A stretch of DNA of 64,000 nt from CBDDFS01 sp965227255 (GCA_965227255.1 CBDDFS010000003.1:124001-188000), one strand, 5' to 3'. Shown: positions 18,686-26,901, numbered from the stretch's first letter. Numbers and translations: made by a program. The notes: generated from the letters alone by a model not told the origin.

Positions 18686-19129
18686 GGTGATAAGGTGATA
18701 AGGTGATTTGGTTATAAGAGCAATGAGGGATGAGTATCCTGATTTCAATCTTTCGAATAACCGAATAACCAAATACCCAAAAAACCATTCTCTACCGGTG
18801 ATAAGGTGATAAGGTGATTTGGTTATGAGAGCCCAATGGCTACTGCAGCCGAAATTCAGACGTTTGAATAACCGAATAACCAAATATCCAGATAACCAGT
18901 TCTTCCCGGTGATTCGGTGATGTGGTGATTTGGTTATAAGAACGCTGTAGTTAGTATAGTCAATATTCAAACTTTCGAATAACCGAATAACCAAATACCC
19001 AAATAACCAGTTCCTATCGGTGATGCGGTGATTCGGTGATATGGTTATGAGAGAACATTGGTGAGTCCATTTAACTTTCAAGTTATCGAATAGTCCTATA
19101 ACCGAATAACCAGATAACCAAATAACCAA
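18686..19129. repeat. Four-unit 111-bp tandem array between kinase and response regulator
   Basis: Units begin at 18686, 18797, 18908 and 19019, an exact 111-bp period. Each unit has a conserved left part (GGTGATxxGGTGATxxGGTGA, then TTTGGTTAT), a variable middle of about 37 bp, and a conserved right part (CGAATAACCGAATAACCAAA). The left GGTGATTTGGTTAT and right ATAACCAAATACCC are imperfect inverted repeats, so each unit can form a hairpin with a variable loop. Because 111 is a multiple of three, a 190-codon frame stays open across the array (19213 to 18641, minus); whether it is translated is unknown. Confidence 0.8.
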
Positions 19130-19182
19130 TCCCCTATAATTTGTCGCTTCAACGAAGCTTCCATATAGCCTAATACCTTCAA

Positions 19183-19980
19183 TCATACCGCCGGATACTT
19201 TATCTCCAACCAAGTCCCCTTGGGATCATTCTTCTTAAAGGCATAACCCGCATCCATTTGTTTCAATCGACCATCGATGCTCATTAGGCCAAGTCCTTTC
19301 TGTGTTTCGAGGGCCTTCATGAAGTCAAAGTCTTTGCCATCGTCTTTGATGTGTATAACGTATTCATCGCCCTTTTTATGAAAAGCTACCTCTACTTTTT
19401 TTGCCTTGCTGTGTTTGACCACATTGGTGAACCACTCATTCACAACACGATACAATGAGATCTGGTCCTTTTGACTGATCTCTGAATTTCTTCCATTGTG
19501 CTCATAAACGAATGTGAGCTCAGTGCTTTCATCCATCATCTTGCACAAGGTTTCCAGGGCTGTTTCGAAATGACCACTTTTCAGAGCCGGCGGCAATAGA
19601 TTGTGAGAAACCTGTCGAACCCGATTGGCAATACTCTCAATCATCTCCTCATTCGTCTTAATGCGTTCCTCTCTCCTTTCCTGATCTTCCTTGTTCTGGA
19701 GAAGTTGGTGGTTACTGAGCTTCAAGGCGAGGATCAATGCACCCAATTCATCGTGCATATCCTCTGCCATTCGTTTTCTTTCGATCTCCTGTGTATCGAT
19801 GATGGCAGCCATGACTTTGCGCTGAAGATCAAGCTCAAGGGCCTGAGCTCGGTTCTGCTCTTTCAGCAAGCGCTTTTGATAAGAAAGGTAAAATGAAACA
19901 AAGGCAATCACGAGCATGACCAGTACTGACGTACCGAAGATTAAGATGAGTGCGTCGCTATTTTCTCCCGACCAAACCAT
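19183..19980 (-). CDS. Sensor histidine kinase (HisKA_3 type)
   Basis: The 265-residue kinase has one N-terminal membrane helix (about 9-32), a short linker, a HisKA_3 dimerisation domain with the phosphoacceptor in ERKRMAEDMHDELG, and an HATPase domain with NEWFTNVVKHSKA (N box), DDGKDF and GLGLMSIDGRL (G boxes). There is no extracellular sensor domain, so the signal is probably sensed through the membrane segment or by a partner. I chose the start at 19980; 19998 is an alternative. It overlaps the upstream 215-residue membrane protein gene by about 40 bp, implying coupling, and that protein may provide sensing. It pairs with the NarL-type regulator downstream. Confidence 0.88.
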   Translation of the reverse strand: MVWSGENSDALILIFGTSVLVMLVIAFVSFYLSYQKRLLKEQNRAQALELDLQRKVMAAIIDTQEIERKRMAEDMHDELGALILALKLSNHQLLQNKEDQERREERIKTNEEMIESIANRVRQVSHNLLPPALKSGHFETALETLCKMMDESTELTFVYEHNGRNSEISQKDQISLYRVVNEWFTNVVKHSKAKKVEVAFHKKGDEYVIHIKDDGKDFDFMKALETQKGLGLMSIDGRLKQMDAGYAFKKNDPKGTWLEIKYPAV

Positions 19981-20588
19981 ATAGACAGCGCCAAACACAG
20001 GTTAAATATAATATTGAAACCGGCATGAATGTCCCAAATATCAAAGGAAAACTTCTCCGGATCACTGAAATATCTTTGTCCGTACCCAAAGGTGAAGAGA
20101 TTACCCACGAAGTATGACAACACCCCGAAGGAAAAATAAAATACCGGATCCTTGAACAGATTGACTTCCAAATTCCCGGCTATCTGCTGGAAGGAATAAA
20201 TAGCGTAACCAGAAAGAATTAAAGCTTTTAGCATGAGGGTGGTTGAATTGATTCGATAGAATCCATCAACAAAGAACAACCCAAAAAATGCAAAGACAAA
20301 AAAGATAAGTGAAAGGAACTGCATCAATCTCCGCGCTTCCTTTACTTGAAACATACGGTAGTATATCACGGCAATTAAGACATATTCCAAAAGCATGTAC
20401 GAATTATAGACCGGGTAATTGTTTGGCCTAAAAGCATACATAGCAAGGACTTCCGTAAGTACACCTAATAATGCAAGGCCGAAAACCCATTGGGCAAAGA
20501 ACGACATCCTGCCCATCCTGATCAGTCCGACCAGGGCGGGCAAGAGAATCGTCAAAGTGGCTATGTCATTAAAGGAGTTAAGGTTCAC
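19941..20588 (-). CDS. Polytopic membrane protein coupled to the histidine kinase
   Basis: The 215-residue protein has six to seven predicted membrane helices covering nearly the full length and no recognised enzymatic motif. The start is a GTG at 20588 that overlaps the stop of the 99-residue gene (GTGA), and the end overlaps the kinase gene. Three overlapping genes in a row suggest that it is the membrane sensing or signalling partner of the kinase. This is inference from context; the family is not known to me. Confidence 0.75.
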   Translation of the reverse strand: MNLNSFNDIATLTILLPALVGLIRMGRMSFFAQWVFGLALLGVLTEVLAMYAFRPNNYPVYNSYMLLEYVLIAVIYYRMFQVKEARRLMQFLSLIFFVFAFFGLFFVDGFYRINSTTLMLKALILSGYAIYSFQQIAGNLEVNLFKDPVFYFSFGVLSYFVGNLFTFGYGQRYFSDPEKFSFDIWDIHAGFNIIFNLCLALSIWFGREKIATHSS

Positions 20589-20884
20589 GAATTAAAGTAA
20601 GATGATGTTGGGCAATTATCGGGACACGGCGAACCGAATTCCAGAATCAGTCCATCGGTCATATCATCTCCATTGGCTTTCACACCCACGATCACAAGGC
20701 ATTGATCTCCACTACTCTGCTTTCCATGATAAATACGAATACCATCACAGTCTTGCTGATCGAGGATCTGCTGCACTAGTCCTTTATCGTACATATGTGC
20801 TTTCTTCTCCGTTGGATATTGATTCTGATAGGCATCCACCATGGTCTTGCCGTCTTGTTTTGTTATAAACGTTCCGTTTGCCAT
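20585..20884 (-). CDS. Small conserved-looking cytoplasmic protein, first gene of the kinase operon
   Basis: The 99-residue protein has no signal peptide. A central DCDGIRIYHG and VIVGVKANGDDM block is followed by a Pro/Cys-rich end (EFGSPCPDNCP). I do not recognise a family with a known function. It is the promoter-proximal gene of the operon with the membrane protein, kinase and response regulator, coupled by a GTGA overlap. A -7-like element (TACTTTCG on the minus strand, 20934-20941) and operator-like site C (20979-20994) lie upstream. Confidence 0.7.
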   Translation of the reverse strand: MANGTFITKQDGKTMVDAYQNQYPTEKKAHMYDKGLVQQILDQQDCDGIRIYHGKQSSGDQCLVIVGVKANGDDMTDGLILEFGSPCPDNCPTSSYFNS

Positions 20885-20933
20885 ATTTCTAAGTATTAGT
20901 TCTAAATTATTATTTCTAAAAGAGATTCAATAT

Positions 20934-21048
20934 CGAAAGTATGAATAACGTACATGCACGCACCGTGATGCTGAGATTTGCGTATTTCTACGCAGGGTAG
21001 AATGCGTAGAAACAGATTCAGAACCAATGTGAGTCTGTTATAAATTTG
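20934..21048. promoter_or_regulatory. Operator-like palindrome site C between divergent promoter-like elements
   Basis: TGCGTA-TTTC-TACGCA at 20979-20994 is a perfect inverted repeat apart from the spacer. On the minus strand a -7-like TACTTTCG (20934-20941) is centred 49 bp away and faces the kinase operon. On the plus strand an exact TAAATTTG (21041-21048) is centred 58 bp away and faces a candidate small RNA. Neither has TTG at -33. An extra half-site TGCGTA occurs at 21003. Confidence 0.5.
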
Positions 21049-21053
21049 GATTG

Positions 21054-21166
21054 GCTATAGGTGAGTAAGCGGCCTTCATGTCGTTCCAGGCATATTCGCT
21101 ACAGTAATATAAGAGCCGCGACCGTTTCCTACAGGAACAAAACCAAGTCGCGGCTTTTATTTTTTT
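21054..21166 (+). ncRNA. Candidate small RNA of about 110 nt
   Basis: An exact -7 element TAAATTTG ends at 21048 and a strong intrinsic terminator ends near 21166, giving a transcript of about 110 nt starting near 21054. The only frames inside are a 9-codon ATG frame from 21078 and a GTG frame that runs through the terminator; neither looks like a protein gene. Operator-like site C is upstream. No known RNA family is recognised. Confidence 0.45.
21114..21166 (+). terminator. Intrinsic terminator of the candidate small RNA
   Basis: A perfect 9-bp GC-rich stem AGCCGCGAC / GTCGCGGCT (21114-21122 with 21147-21155) has a small nested stem TTCCT/AGGAA in its loop. It is followed by a T-rich run, TTTTATTTTTTT. 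Confidence 0.8.
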
Positions 21167-22075
21167 GCCCTAGCGGGCGGCTATGCTGCCGCATCCATTT
21201 GTCCGCATTTGCGGAATGTATAACGATAATTCTTCTTTTCACGCCTGCTGCCGCAGAGGTTTTTGACGCTGCCGCTAAGGCCTTACTTTCTTTTGTCGCA
21301 AAAGAAAGTAAGCAAAGAAAAACTAAGGCCGCCTTGTTACCTTGAAAACTAGCGCTACGTTCGCTAAAGAACCACAACTCGTTCCGCTAAAGCGGAACTC
21401 AAACAGTGGTTCTTTTAAACGCTCTCTTTAGCTTGTTTTCAGCGGGGCACAAGTCAAGGCCTTTTTTGTTTCAATTGGTCTTTTCAGTTTTATACGGAAT
21501 CTGCATTTAGTTTAATTCTTAGTGATAGGATTAGAAAATCGCAGCTCGGAATTCGGAGATCCCTTGTGCGTTGGAAGGACAGCTTCAGCGCCCGCCCGGC
21601 CGACATCGATCGGACGGGGGCTAATTTAAGGTCAGAAGTCAGAAGTCAGAAGTCAGAAGAAAAAAGGGGGTGGATAGAAAAGTTCTGGAGAAAAGACCAT
21701 GCAGGGAGTGCTAAATGGTCAAAGACGAAGAGATTGGAGATCGCGGCTCGGAAATTCATGAGCGTTGGAAGGACAGCTTCAGCGGGCCAGCGAGGGCGAG
21801 AGAAGCAGCCAGGCCGGCTGGTGGGGAATTGAATCTTGAAGAATGAAACTTCTCGGAATGTGCTGTTGAGGAGGGCGAATGACAGATGCTTCGAAGTGGG
21901 CGGATAGCTTTGAAGCTGTCGGGATTTTTTGCTTCTTTTTCATCTGAAAAAGAAGGGAAGATGAAATGAACAAAAAGAGATCGTCCCAAAAGTTAATGAA
22001 CCTCTCTTCTGAGAAGAATTAAAACCCCAAAGGCAACTTTTCTAAACGTCCGCGTCTATATACAAAACGCCTCGA
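21167..22075. repeat. Long repeat-filled intergenic region (R2 copy, nested hairpin, R1 copy)
   Basis: About 21167-21345 is one copy of dispersed family R2, whose core is the hairpin CTTACTTTCTTTTG-TCG-CAAAAGAAAGTAAG. At 21366-21415 there is a nested hairpin with outer arms AAAGAACCAC / GTGGTTCTTT and inner arms GTTCCGCT / AGCGGAAC. At 21591-21618 there is a 28-bp GC-rich insert, and at about 21758-21957 an R1 copy ending in the CTTCTTTTTCA hairpin. No credible gene is present. Confidence 0.75.
21591..21618. repeat. 28-bp GC-rich palindromic insert (type 3)
   Basis: It runs from CCCGCCCG to CGGACGGG directly after an R1 phrase CAGCTTCAGCG, the same junction as the insert at 61870. Confidence 0.7.
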
Positions 22076-23932
22076 ATGAAAAAAGCACTCTTCATACTCT
22101 TTATCGCAACCATGCAAATGAGCTTTGCTCAACAGCAATGGGAATTGGTCGGAAATAACGCCTTCAGCGCCGGTGGAGCGCAATCAATAAAGATCGAAGT
22201 CATTGATGAAACACCCTATGTGGCCTACGAAGACCAGCTGAATGGTAACAGAGGATTGGTGCAATTTTTCGATGGTTCTTCCTGGCAAAATCTAGGTAAT
22301 CATTTCTCCACAGGTATTGCCCGATACATCTCTCTTGAATCGGATGGCGATCAGCCATGGGTAGCCTACACCCTGCACGCCGGAAACAGCAGTCTATATG
22401 TAAAAAGATTCGACGGAAACAATTGGATCCAGGTTGGTAATGCTCTTTCCACCACAGCCGTGGCTCCTTCTCTTAAAATACATAATGGAGAAGCTTACGT
22501 TGTTTATAACGACGCCAGTCTGCCGAATAGAAATTCCGTTTTGAAGAAATTCGATGGAAATGATTGGGTGCAGATCGGCGGCAGCTTTCCCGACAATGTT
22601 TCTGAAACACAATTCAATGTGTTGGAATTTTACAACGACATGCCCCATGTGCTTTATTACAGCGTCACTCCTTCAGGTGATAAAGGAGCTGAGGTTTCGT
22701 ATTTCGACGGACAAAACTGGCAATTGCTGGGAAATGAAAAAGCTACCTATTCCGCTGTGGATCATAAGGATATGTTGGTTTATAATGACGAACTCTACAT
22801 TTCATTCAAGGATGATCATACGACGATGAACACCGCAACGGTGATGAAATTTGAAAATGGAAATTGGGAAATAGCCAATGAGAATATGGATGGAGGAATC
22901 AGTTCCGACTTCACCAGACTGGCCACAGATGGCAATCACCTTTTCCTGCACTACGTGGATGGTAAAGTGCAATCAAATAACGAATACGATCTGGTAACGG
23001 CAAAGTGGTATAACGGTAAGACCTGGACAATGCTGGGCAATGATCACGCCAATGTTTTCGATGCACCCTGGTCGGACATGGATTATGGCAACGGATTTGT
23101 ATATGTGGCTTATTCCAGCAAGGAAGATAACTTCCAGGCAACGGTAAAAAGAATTTGTGTAGAAGGCACTTGTCTGCCTTTGGAGCCCTGTGATCTCACG
23201 GCTGATTTTGAATTTAAAGAGGTTTGCGAAGGACAGGAATCAGAATTTGTGAGCACATCCATTGACAATACGCACGAGATCAAGAACTGGATCTGGGACT
23301 TCGGTGACGGAAATCAGGTTGAAGGACAGGAAATCGTTCAACATATCTATGATAAAGCCGGCACGTACCAAGTGACCCTAATTGTTGAAAATGATCGCGG
23401 TAAGACCTGCAGAGATACCTTGATCAAAGAATATACTGTAACAGAATTCCCTCGTCCTGATCTTGGAGAGGTTGTAGTAAAGTGCGAAGGAGAGTATATT
23501 ATTCTCGATGCCGGTGGTCCTAAAATGGGTGCCAACTGGGATGATGGTTCATATCATTCCCAACGCTGGATCCGAAGTCCGGGAAAGTATTGGGTTGAAG
23601 TGAAGAATGCCTGCGGTGTGGCTTCCGACACCGTAGTGGTGTATGAAGAAAACTGCAAGTGTCATGTATACGTGCCCAATTCATTCACACCCAATGCCAA
23701 CGATATCAACGATGTCTTTCAGATCGGTCATGACTGCCCGTTCTCAAGCTTCTCCGTCGAGATCTTCAACCGCTGGGGATTCTCTGTCTTTTCATCCAAT
23801 GATCCCGATTTCTCATGGGATGGAGACAAAATGCCCGATGGGCAATACATCTACCAGGTCCTCTACTCCTACTCTCACAACGATGAGACCTTTGAAGAAG
23901 AAAAGGTTGGCGTGGTTTATTTGAGAAGGTAG
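22076..23932 (+). CDS. PKD-domain T9SS protein with type B (CHU_C) sorting domain
   Basis: The 618-residue protein starts with a signal peptide (MKKALFILFIATMQMSFAQ). Residues of about 25-360 are a repetitive Trp-rich region with FDGxxW and LGN motifs, likely a beta-propeller. A PKD domain follows near 365-450 (WIWDFGDGN, then YDKAGTYQVTLIVEN). The C-terminal 85 residues are a type B sorting domain: VPNSFTPNANDIND, VEIFNRWGFSVF, PDGQYIYQVLY. Type B cargo is often attached to surface polymers or other surface proteins. Binding function is presumed; ligand unknown. Confidence 0.88.
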   Translation: MKKALFILFIATMQMSFAQQQWELVGNNAFSAGGAQSIKIEVIDETPYVAYEDQLNGNRGLVQFFDGSSWQNLGNHFSTGIARYISLESDGDQPWVAYTLHAGNSSLYVKRFDGNNWIQVGNALSTTAVAPSLKIHNGEAYVVYNDASLPNRNSVLKKFDGNDWVQIGGSFPDNVSETQFNVLEFYNDMPHVLYYSVTPSGDKGAEVSYFDGQNWQLLGNEKATYSAVDHKDMLVYNDELYISFKDDHTTMNTATVMKFENGNWEIANENMDGGISSDFTRLATDGNHLFLHYVDGKVQSNNEYDLVTAKWYNGKTWTMLGNDHANVFDAPWSDMDYGNGFVYVAYSSKEDNFQATVKRICVEGTCLPLEPCDLTADFEFKEVCEGQESEFVSTSIDNTHEIKNWIWDFGDGNQVEGQEIVQHIYDKAGTYQVTLIVENDRGKTCRDTLIKEYTVTEFPRPDLGEVVVKCEGEYIILDAGGPKMGANWDDGSYHSQRWIRSPGKYWVEVKNACGVASDTVVVYEENCKCHVYVPNSFTPNANDINDVFQIGHDCPFSSFSVEIFNRWGFSVFSSNDPDFSWDGDKMPDGQYIYQVLYSYSHNDETFEEEKVGVVYLRR

Positions 23933-23963
23933 GTTTTAGACGATTTCTTTTAAGATTCCTTGC

Positions 23964-24024
23964 TGCGTAGTTCTACGCAATTATCAGGCGCTTGTATATT
24001 CCGCTAATTGAATTTCTATATTTC
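23964..24024 (+). promoter_or_regulatory. Operator-like palindrome site D and -7-like element
   Basis: TGCGTA-GTTC-TACGCA at 23964-23979 is a perfect 6-N4-6 palindrome (the central four bases even extend it to TGCGTAG-TT-CTACGCA). TATATTTC at 24017-24024 matches TAnnTTTG in 7 of 8 positions and is centred 49 bp downstream. The four-gene module starting at 24049 follows. Confidence 0.5.
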
Positions 24025-24048
24025 ATGTCTACTTAAAAACCAAAAGGC

Positions 24049-24441
24049 ATGGCAACATACGAAGAGCAAAACGGGAAGCTTATCCTAAATCTTTCTGAAG
24101 TAGATGAAAATGAAGTTTTCATAAGAGTTGATTGTTTCAATGGAACCGTATGTTCCTTATCCTATTTTGACATCGGAGGACAACTAATTACGCTCAATTG
24201 CGGCGAGACCGGAAAAATCGGCACGGTGGGAGAAATAAGAACACAGCAAATGAGCCTTGATGGAAGTGCTAATAATCCAGATGGTCAAGACATAAGTGTT
24301 CTTCATACAATTTACGAATCGAATGGAACAGAAAACGAGAATGAAATCAGCTACAACTTCACCAATGATTATACAGGAAATCCTCCATATGATGAAAATG
24401 ATGAAAATCCGGATTATACCTTCTATGTCAATTTCATATAG
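24049..24441 (+). CDS. Acidic protein of unknown function, first gene of the 24-26.8 kb module
   Basis: The 130-residue product has no signal peptide and is strongly acidic, with a Glu/Asp/Asn-rich C-terminal third (PPYDENDENPDYTF). The first 80 residues look like beta strands with two Cys (near 29 and 33) and a further Cys near 52. I recognise no family. Its end overlaps the start of the next gene by 17 bp. Operator-like site D lies 69 bp upstream. It is probably cytoplasmic and translated together with the exported protein that follows. Confidence 0.65.
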   Translation: MATYEEQNGKLILNLSEVDENEVFIRVDCFNGTVCSLSYFDIGGQLITLNCGETGKIGTVGEIRTQQMSLDGSANNPDGQDISVLHTIYESNGTENENEISYNFTNDYTGNPPYDENDENPDYTFYVNFI

Positions 24442-25825
24442 TAGAAGTTTAATTGTGCTTTTAATGCTTGTTCTCTATTTTTCAGAGAGCAAGGCGCAAT
24501 CTCACAAAGCCGACCTGGAGAAATTAAAAGCTCCTAGTATGCCTTCAGCTACTATCATTGCAACCCAGGTTAATGAGGTAAATCGGCCAAAATCTTTGAA
24601 GGCAGTTGAAGCTGCCATTCTGAATAATTACATAGACGAGAATTCAAATCTGACTACACCCAATAATTTCGCGCTCGAGTTCAATCCGTTTATGATTTCT
24701 GGTCGAAAAAACTTTAATTATAAAGACTATTTAAGCACGAACTGGACTAAGAATCTATGGCAAAATCTATCTGTCTCAGTTTCTTCGACAACTGAGTTCA
24801 AAATAAGTGACTCAGTTAATACCAATGCTATGGGTTTTGGAATCAGAACCATGGTTCTAAATGGCAAACCGAACGACAAAGTTGCTCAAGTCTATAAAAT
24901 GGCAATAGAAAGAAATCAGGACAATCTGAATCTGAAAACCAAGTCTAGAGCTTACATGAAGAGATATATAGATCAAGGTAATTTCAATGGTCTTGATGGG
25001 TTGAAAACAAATCTTATCGAATCCCTCAGCAAGGATAATGATTACAAAACAGACAATGCAAGGGATACTAAAGACTTGACCAAAAGAATAGCGCTCTTAT
25101 CAAGGGCCGTGGAAATAATTGAATCGATATTTGAATCCCTTCCAACTGATATTACCAAGGATAAAGTAATTGACAAGTTCTTGGAGCTATTCGATGAAAA
25201 ACACACCGAGCCTGACCTCAAATATTTAAGAGAACATTTAAATAAAATCAAGGTGGATAGATATGGTCTTCGCATCGAGCTAGATGCAGCCATGGGTCTG
25301 AGCTTCCCAACGAATGACTTCGATTATAGTATAGTTCCTAGGGGTGGTTTTTGGGCCAATACTTCATATAGACCTAATGATGAAGGAATAGCATCGAACA
25401 CCGAATATATTGTCTTAATCCGTCATATTATAACCAATGATGACTTCTTAGAAAGATATTCACCTCCTACCGACTTATTTGAACCAGGAAATATTTGGGA
25501 CTTTGGAGGTAGATTCGTCCTTGATTATAGATCTTTCTCATTAGAGCTGGAATATATATACAGACTTAGTAGAAATAAAATAGTGAAGATAATTGATGGG
25601 GAAGAGTTCTCCAGAACAGAGAATTTCGAAACCAGAAAGTACATGCTCAATATCAATTATAATCTGACCAATGACATTGTGTTGTCCTATTATCTAGGCA
25701 GTGGTTTCGAAAATCCAGAGTTTAACACAGGTGGAAATCTCTTAACTGGCCTCACCTTAAATTTTGGATTCGGGAAAATCAAAGGAGAAGATTTGGCAAA
25801 AGCAATTGATGATAATGCGAATTAG
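24425..25825 (+). CDS. Exported protein with likely outer-membrane beta-barrel C-terminus
   Basis: Starting at 24425 the protein has 466 residues and begins with a signal peptide (MSISYSRSLIVLLMLVLYFSESKAQ). The frame is open further upstream but there it is a shadow of the preceding gene. Residues of about 130-290 look helical and charged. The last roughly 170 residues alternate hydrophobic and polar residues with aromatic belts (FSLELEYIYRLS, YMLNINYNLT, GLTLNFGFG), typical of outer-membrane strands. A periplasmic helical part plus a small barrel is my reading. It overlaps the acidic protein gene and precedes a small zinc-ribbon gene by 8 bp. Family unknown. Confidence 0.7.
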   Translation: MSISYSRSLIVLLMLVLYFSESKAQSHKADLEKLKAPSMPSATIIATQVNEVNRPKSLKAVEAAILNNYIDENSNLTTPNNFALEFNPFMISGRKNFNYKDYLSTNWTKNLWQNLSVSVSSTTEFKISDSVNTNAMGFGIRTMVLNGKPNDKVAQVYKMAIERNQDNLNLKTKSRAYMKRYIDQGNFNGLDGLKTNLIESLSKDNDYKTDNARDTKDLTKRIALLSRAVEIIESIFESLPTDITKDKVIDKFLELFDEKHTEPDLKYLREHLNKIKVDRYGLRIELDAAMGLSFPTNDFDYSIVPRGGFWANTSYRPNDEGIASNTEYIVLIRHIITNDDFLERYSPPTDLFEPGNIWDFGGRFVLDYRSFSLELEYIYRLSRNKIVKIIDGEEFSRTENFETRKYMLNINYNLTNDIVLSYYLGSGFENPEFNTGGNLLTGLTLNFGFGKIKGEDLAKAIDDNAN

Positions 25826-25833
25826 TAAGTACT

Positions 25834-26028
25834 ATGTCAGAGGAAATTGAATTTAAATGCCCGGATTGTGGGGAATTGGTCATCTACTATCCAAATGCAA
25901 ATGATGATCTCATAGCAGCTATTGAGGATATCAACAGTGAAAATTTGAATAAAGAAGTTGAAGTCAAAATTTATCTGGAATGTGTCAATGGTCATATAAA
26001 GCCATACAGGATAAAAAAGAGCTACTAA
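25834..26028 (+). CDS. Small zinc-ribbon protein
   Basis: The 64-residue product has a C-x2-C pair at residues 9-12 (CPDC) and a second ligand pair C50-x3-H54 (CVNGH), so it should bind one zinc. The region between is acidic. It lies 8 bp after the beta-barrel gene and 1 bp before the next start, so it is translated as part of the module. Role unknown; small zinc ribbons often mediate protein or nucleic acid contacts. Confidence 0.7.
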   Translation: MSEEIEFKCPDCGELVIYYPNANDDLIAAIEDINSENLNKEVEVKIYLECVNGHIKPYRIKKSY

Positions 26029-26029
26029 A

Positions 26030-26776
26030 ATGGAAATTGTAAATGATGAATTTTGGCTCAAGTATGGCAAAACTTCAGTAGAGGAAGCCATCTCACGACG
26101 TGATGAAGCGGCTGCTAAATTGGAAAAAATGACCTTATGGTTTTGGGCTATTTACACAGCTTCATTCACCATAGGTGTTACAATCCATGAATTGAACGCA
26201 GAATTTTGGATTCTATTGATTTTAGCGTCACCAATAGTATTTATTATTCTGACGTATTGGGCTTGTGTAGTTGTTCAGTTACCCGTTTATGCAAAATTTA
26301 CAGCGAATATTCCTTTTGAAATTCGCCGTTCATATATGACGAGGGTTCAGGCAAAACATGATCGAATGCAAAAAGCTAAGCGACTTACCCTGTTGTCCGC
26401 CTTATCTGTCGGAGTCGCACTGGCAAGTCTATCCTTGGTTGAAAAGAAAACGAAACAAAGCTTAAGCCTTGGATTATCAGAAAAAAATTCATTGCTTATT
26501 TCAGGGCATTTTCCTAAAAATCAAGAAATTCTGATAGAGATTTTCTCAGTACCGAAAACAGACACTGAGAAAAAAAGAACTTTGATTTATGGTTCACCTT
26601 TTCTTTCAACTAATGATGGCAGTCTTCATTTACATCTTAATGATATCAAGGTAAAACAAGAGATATCCGTATCGGTTTCTTGGAAAGAGGGACAGAAGAA
26701 AGTGGGATTAATTAGTTCAATTATGCCCTCTAAAAAAACAATCCCAAAGAAAAAACTTCAGACAAAGAGTGAGTGA
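26030..26776 (+). CDS. Membrane protein with C-terminal soluble domain, last gene of the module
   Basis: The 248-residue protein has three likely membrane segments (about 36-56, 59-82 and 121-138), with a basic loop between the second and third. A soluble C-terminal domain of about 100 residues follows, beta-rich with ISGHFPKNQEILIEI and ending in a Lys-rich tail. No catalytic motif is recognised. It follows the zinc-ribbon gene with a 1-bp gap and closes the four-gene set. It has no recognisable family, so the envelope-associated role rests on topology and neighbours. Confidence 0.7.
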   Translation: MEIVNDEFWLKYGKTSVEEAISRRDEAAAKLEKMTLWFWAIYTASFTIGVTIHELNAEFWILLILASPIVFIILTYWACVVVQLPVYAKFTANIPFEIRRSYMTRVQAKHDRMQKAKRLTLLSALSVGVALASLSLVEKKTKQSLSLGLSEKNSLLISGHFPKNQEILIEIFSVPKTDTEKKRTLIYGSPFLSTNDGSLHLHLNDIKVKQEISVSVSWKEGQKKVGLISSIMPSKKTIPKKKLQTKSE

Positions 26777-26871
26777 ATGCTCATTTGAGACCAATTCAAT
26801 TATAGAATAGGTTTATAGTTGCCTTGAATACAAGTCAAAACGAAACCAGAGAAATCGTTAATCTATAATCG

Positions 26872-26901
26872 CCCGCCCGAACGAAAGTCCTTTCGGACGG
26901 G
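26872..26901. repeat. 30-bp GC-rich palindromic insert (type 3)
   Basis: It runs from CCCGCCCGAA to TTTCGGACGGG and interrupts a TAATCTATAATCG / TTAATCGTTAATC phrase. The uninterrupted phrase TAATCTGTAATCGTTAATCG occurs at about 33678. Removing 30 bp restores it with no duplication. Confidence 0.7.

Noticed and set aside
18686..19129. CRISPR array
   Set aside because: The unit is 111 bp, the repeats are degenerate and contain short internal repetitions, there are only four units and no cas genes are nearby.
18641..19213. 190-codon frame across the 111-bp array as a firm gene
   Set aside because: Its length is explained by a repeat period divisible by three. The composition follows the repeat and the start lies within the kinase gene. 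It is kept as a hypothesis in the findings only.
21061..21345. 94-codon GTG frame
   Set aside because: It runs through a strong terminator and into the R2 repeat; no protein-like features.
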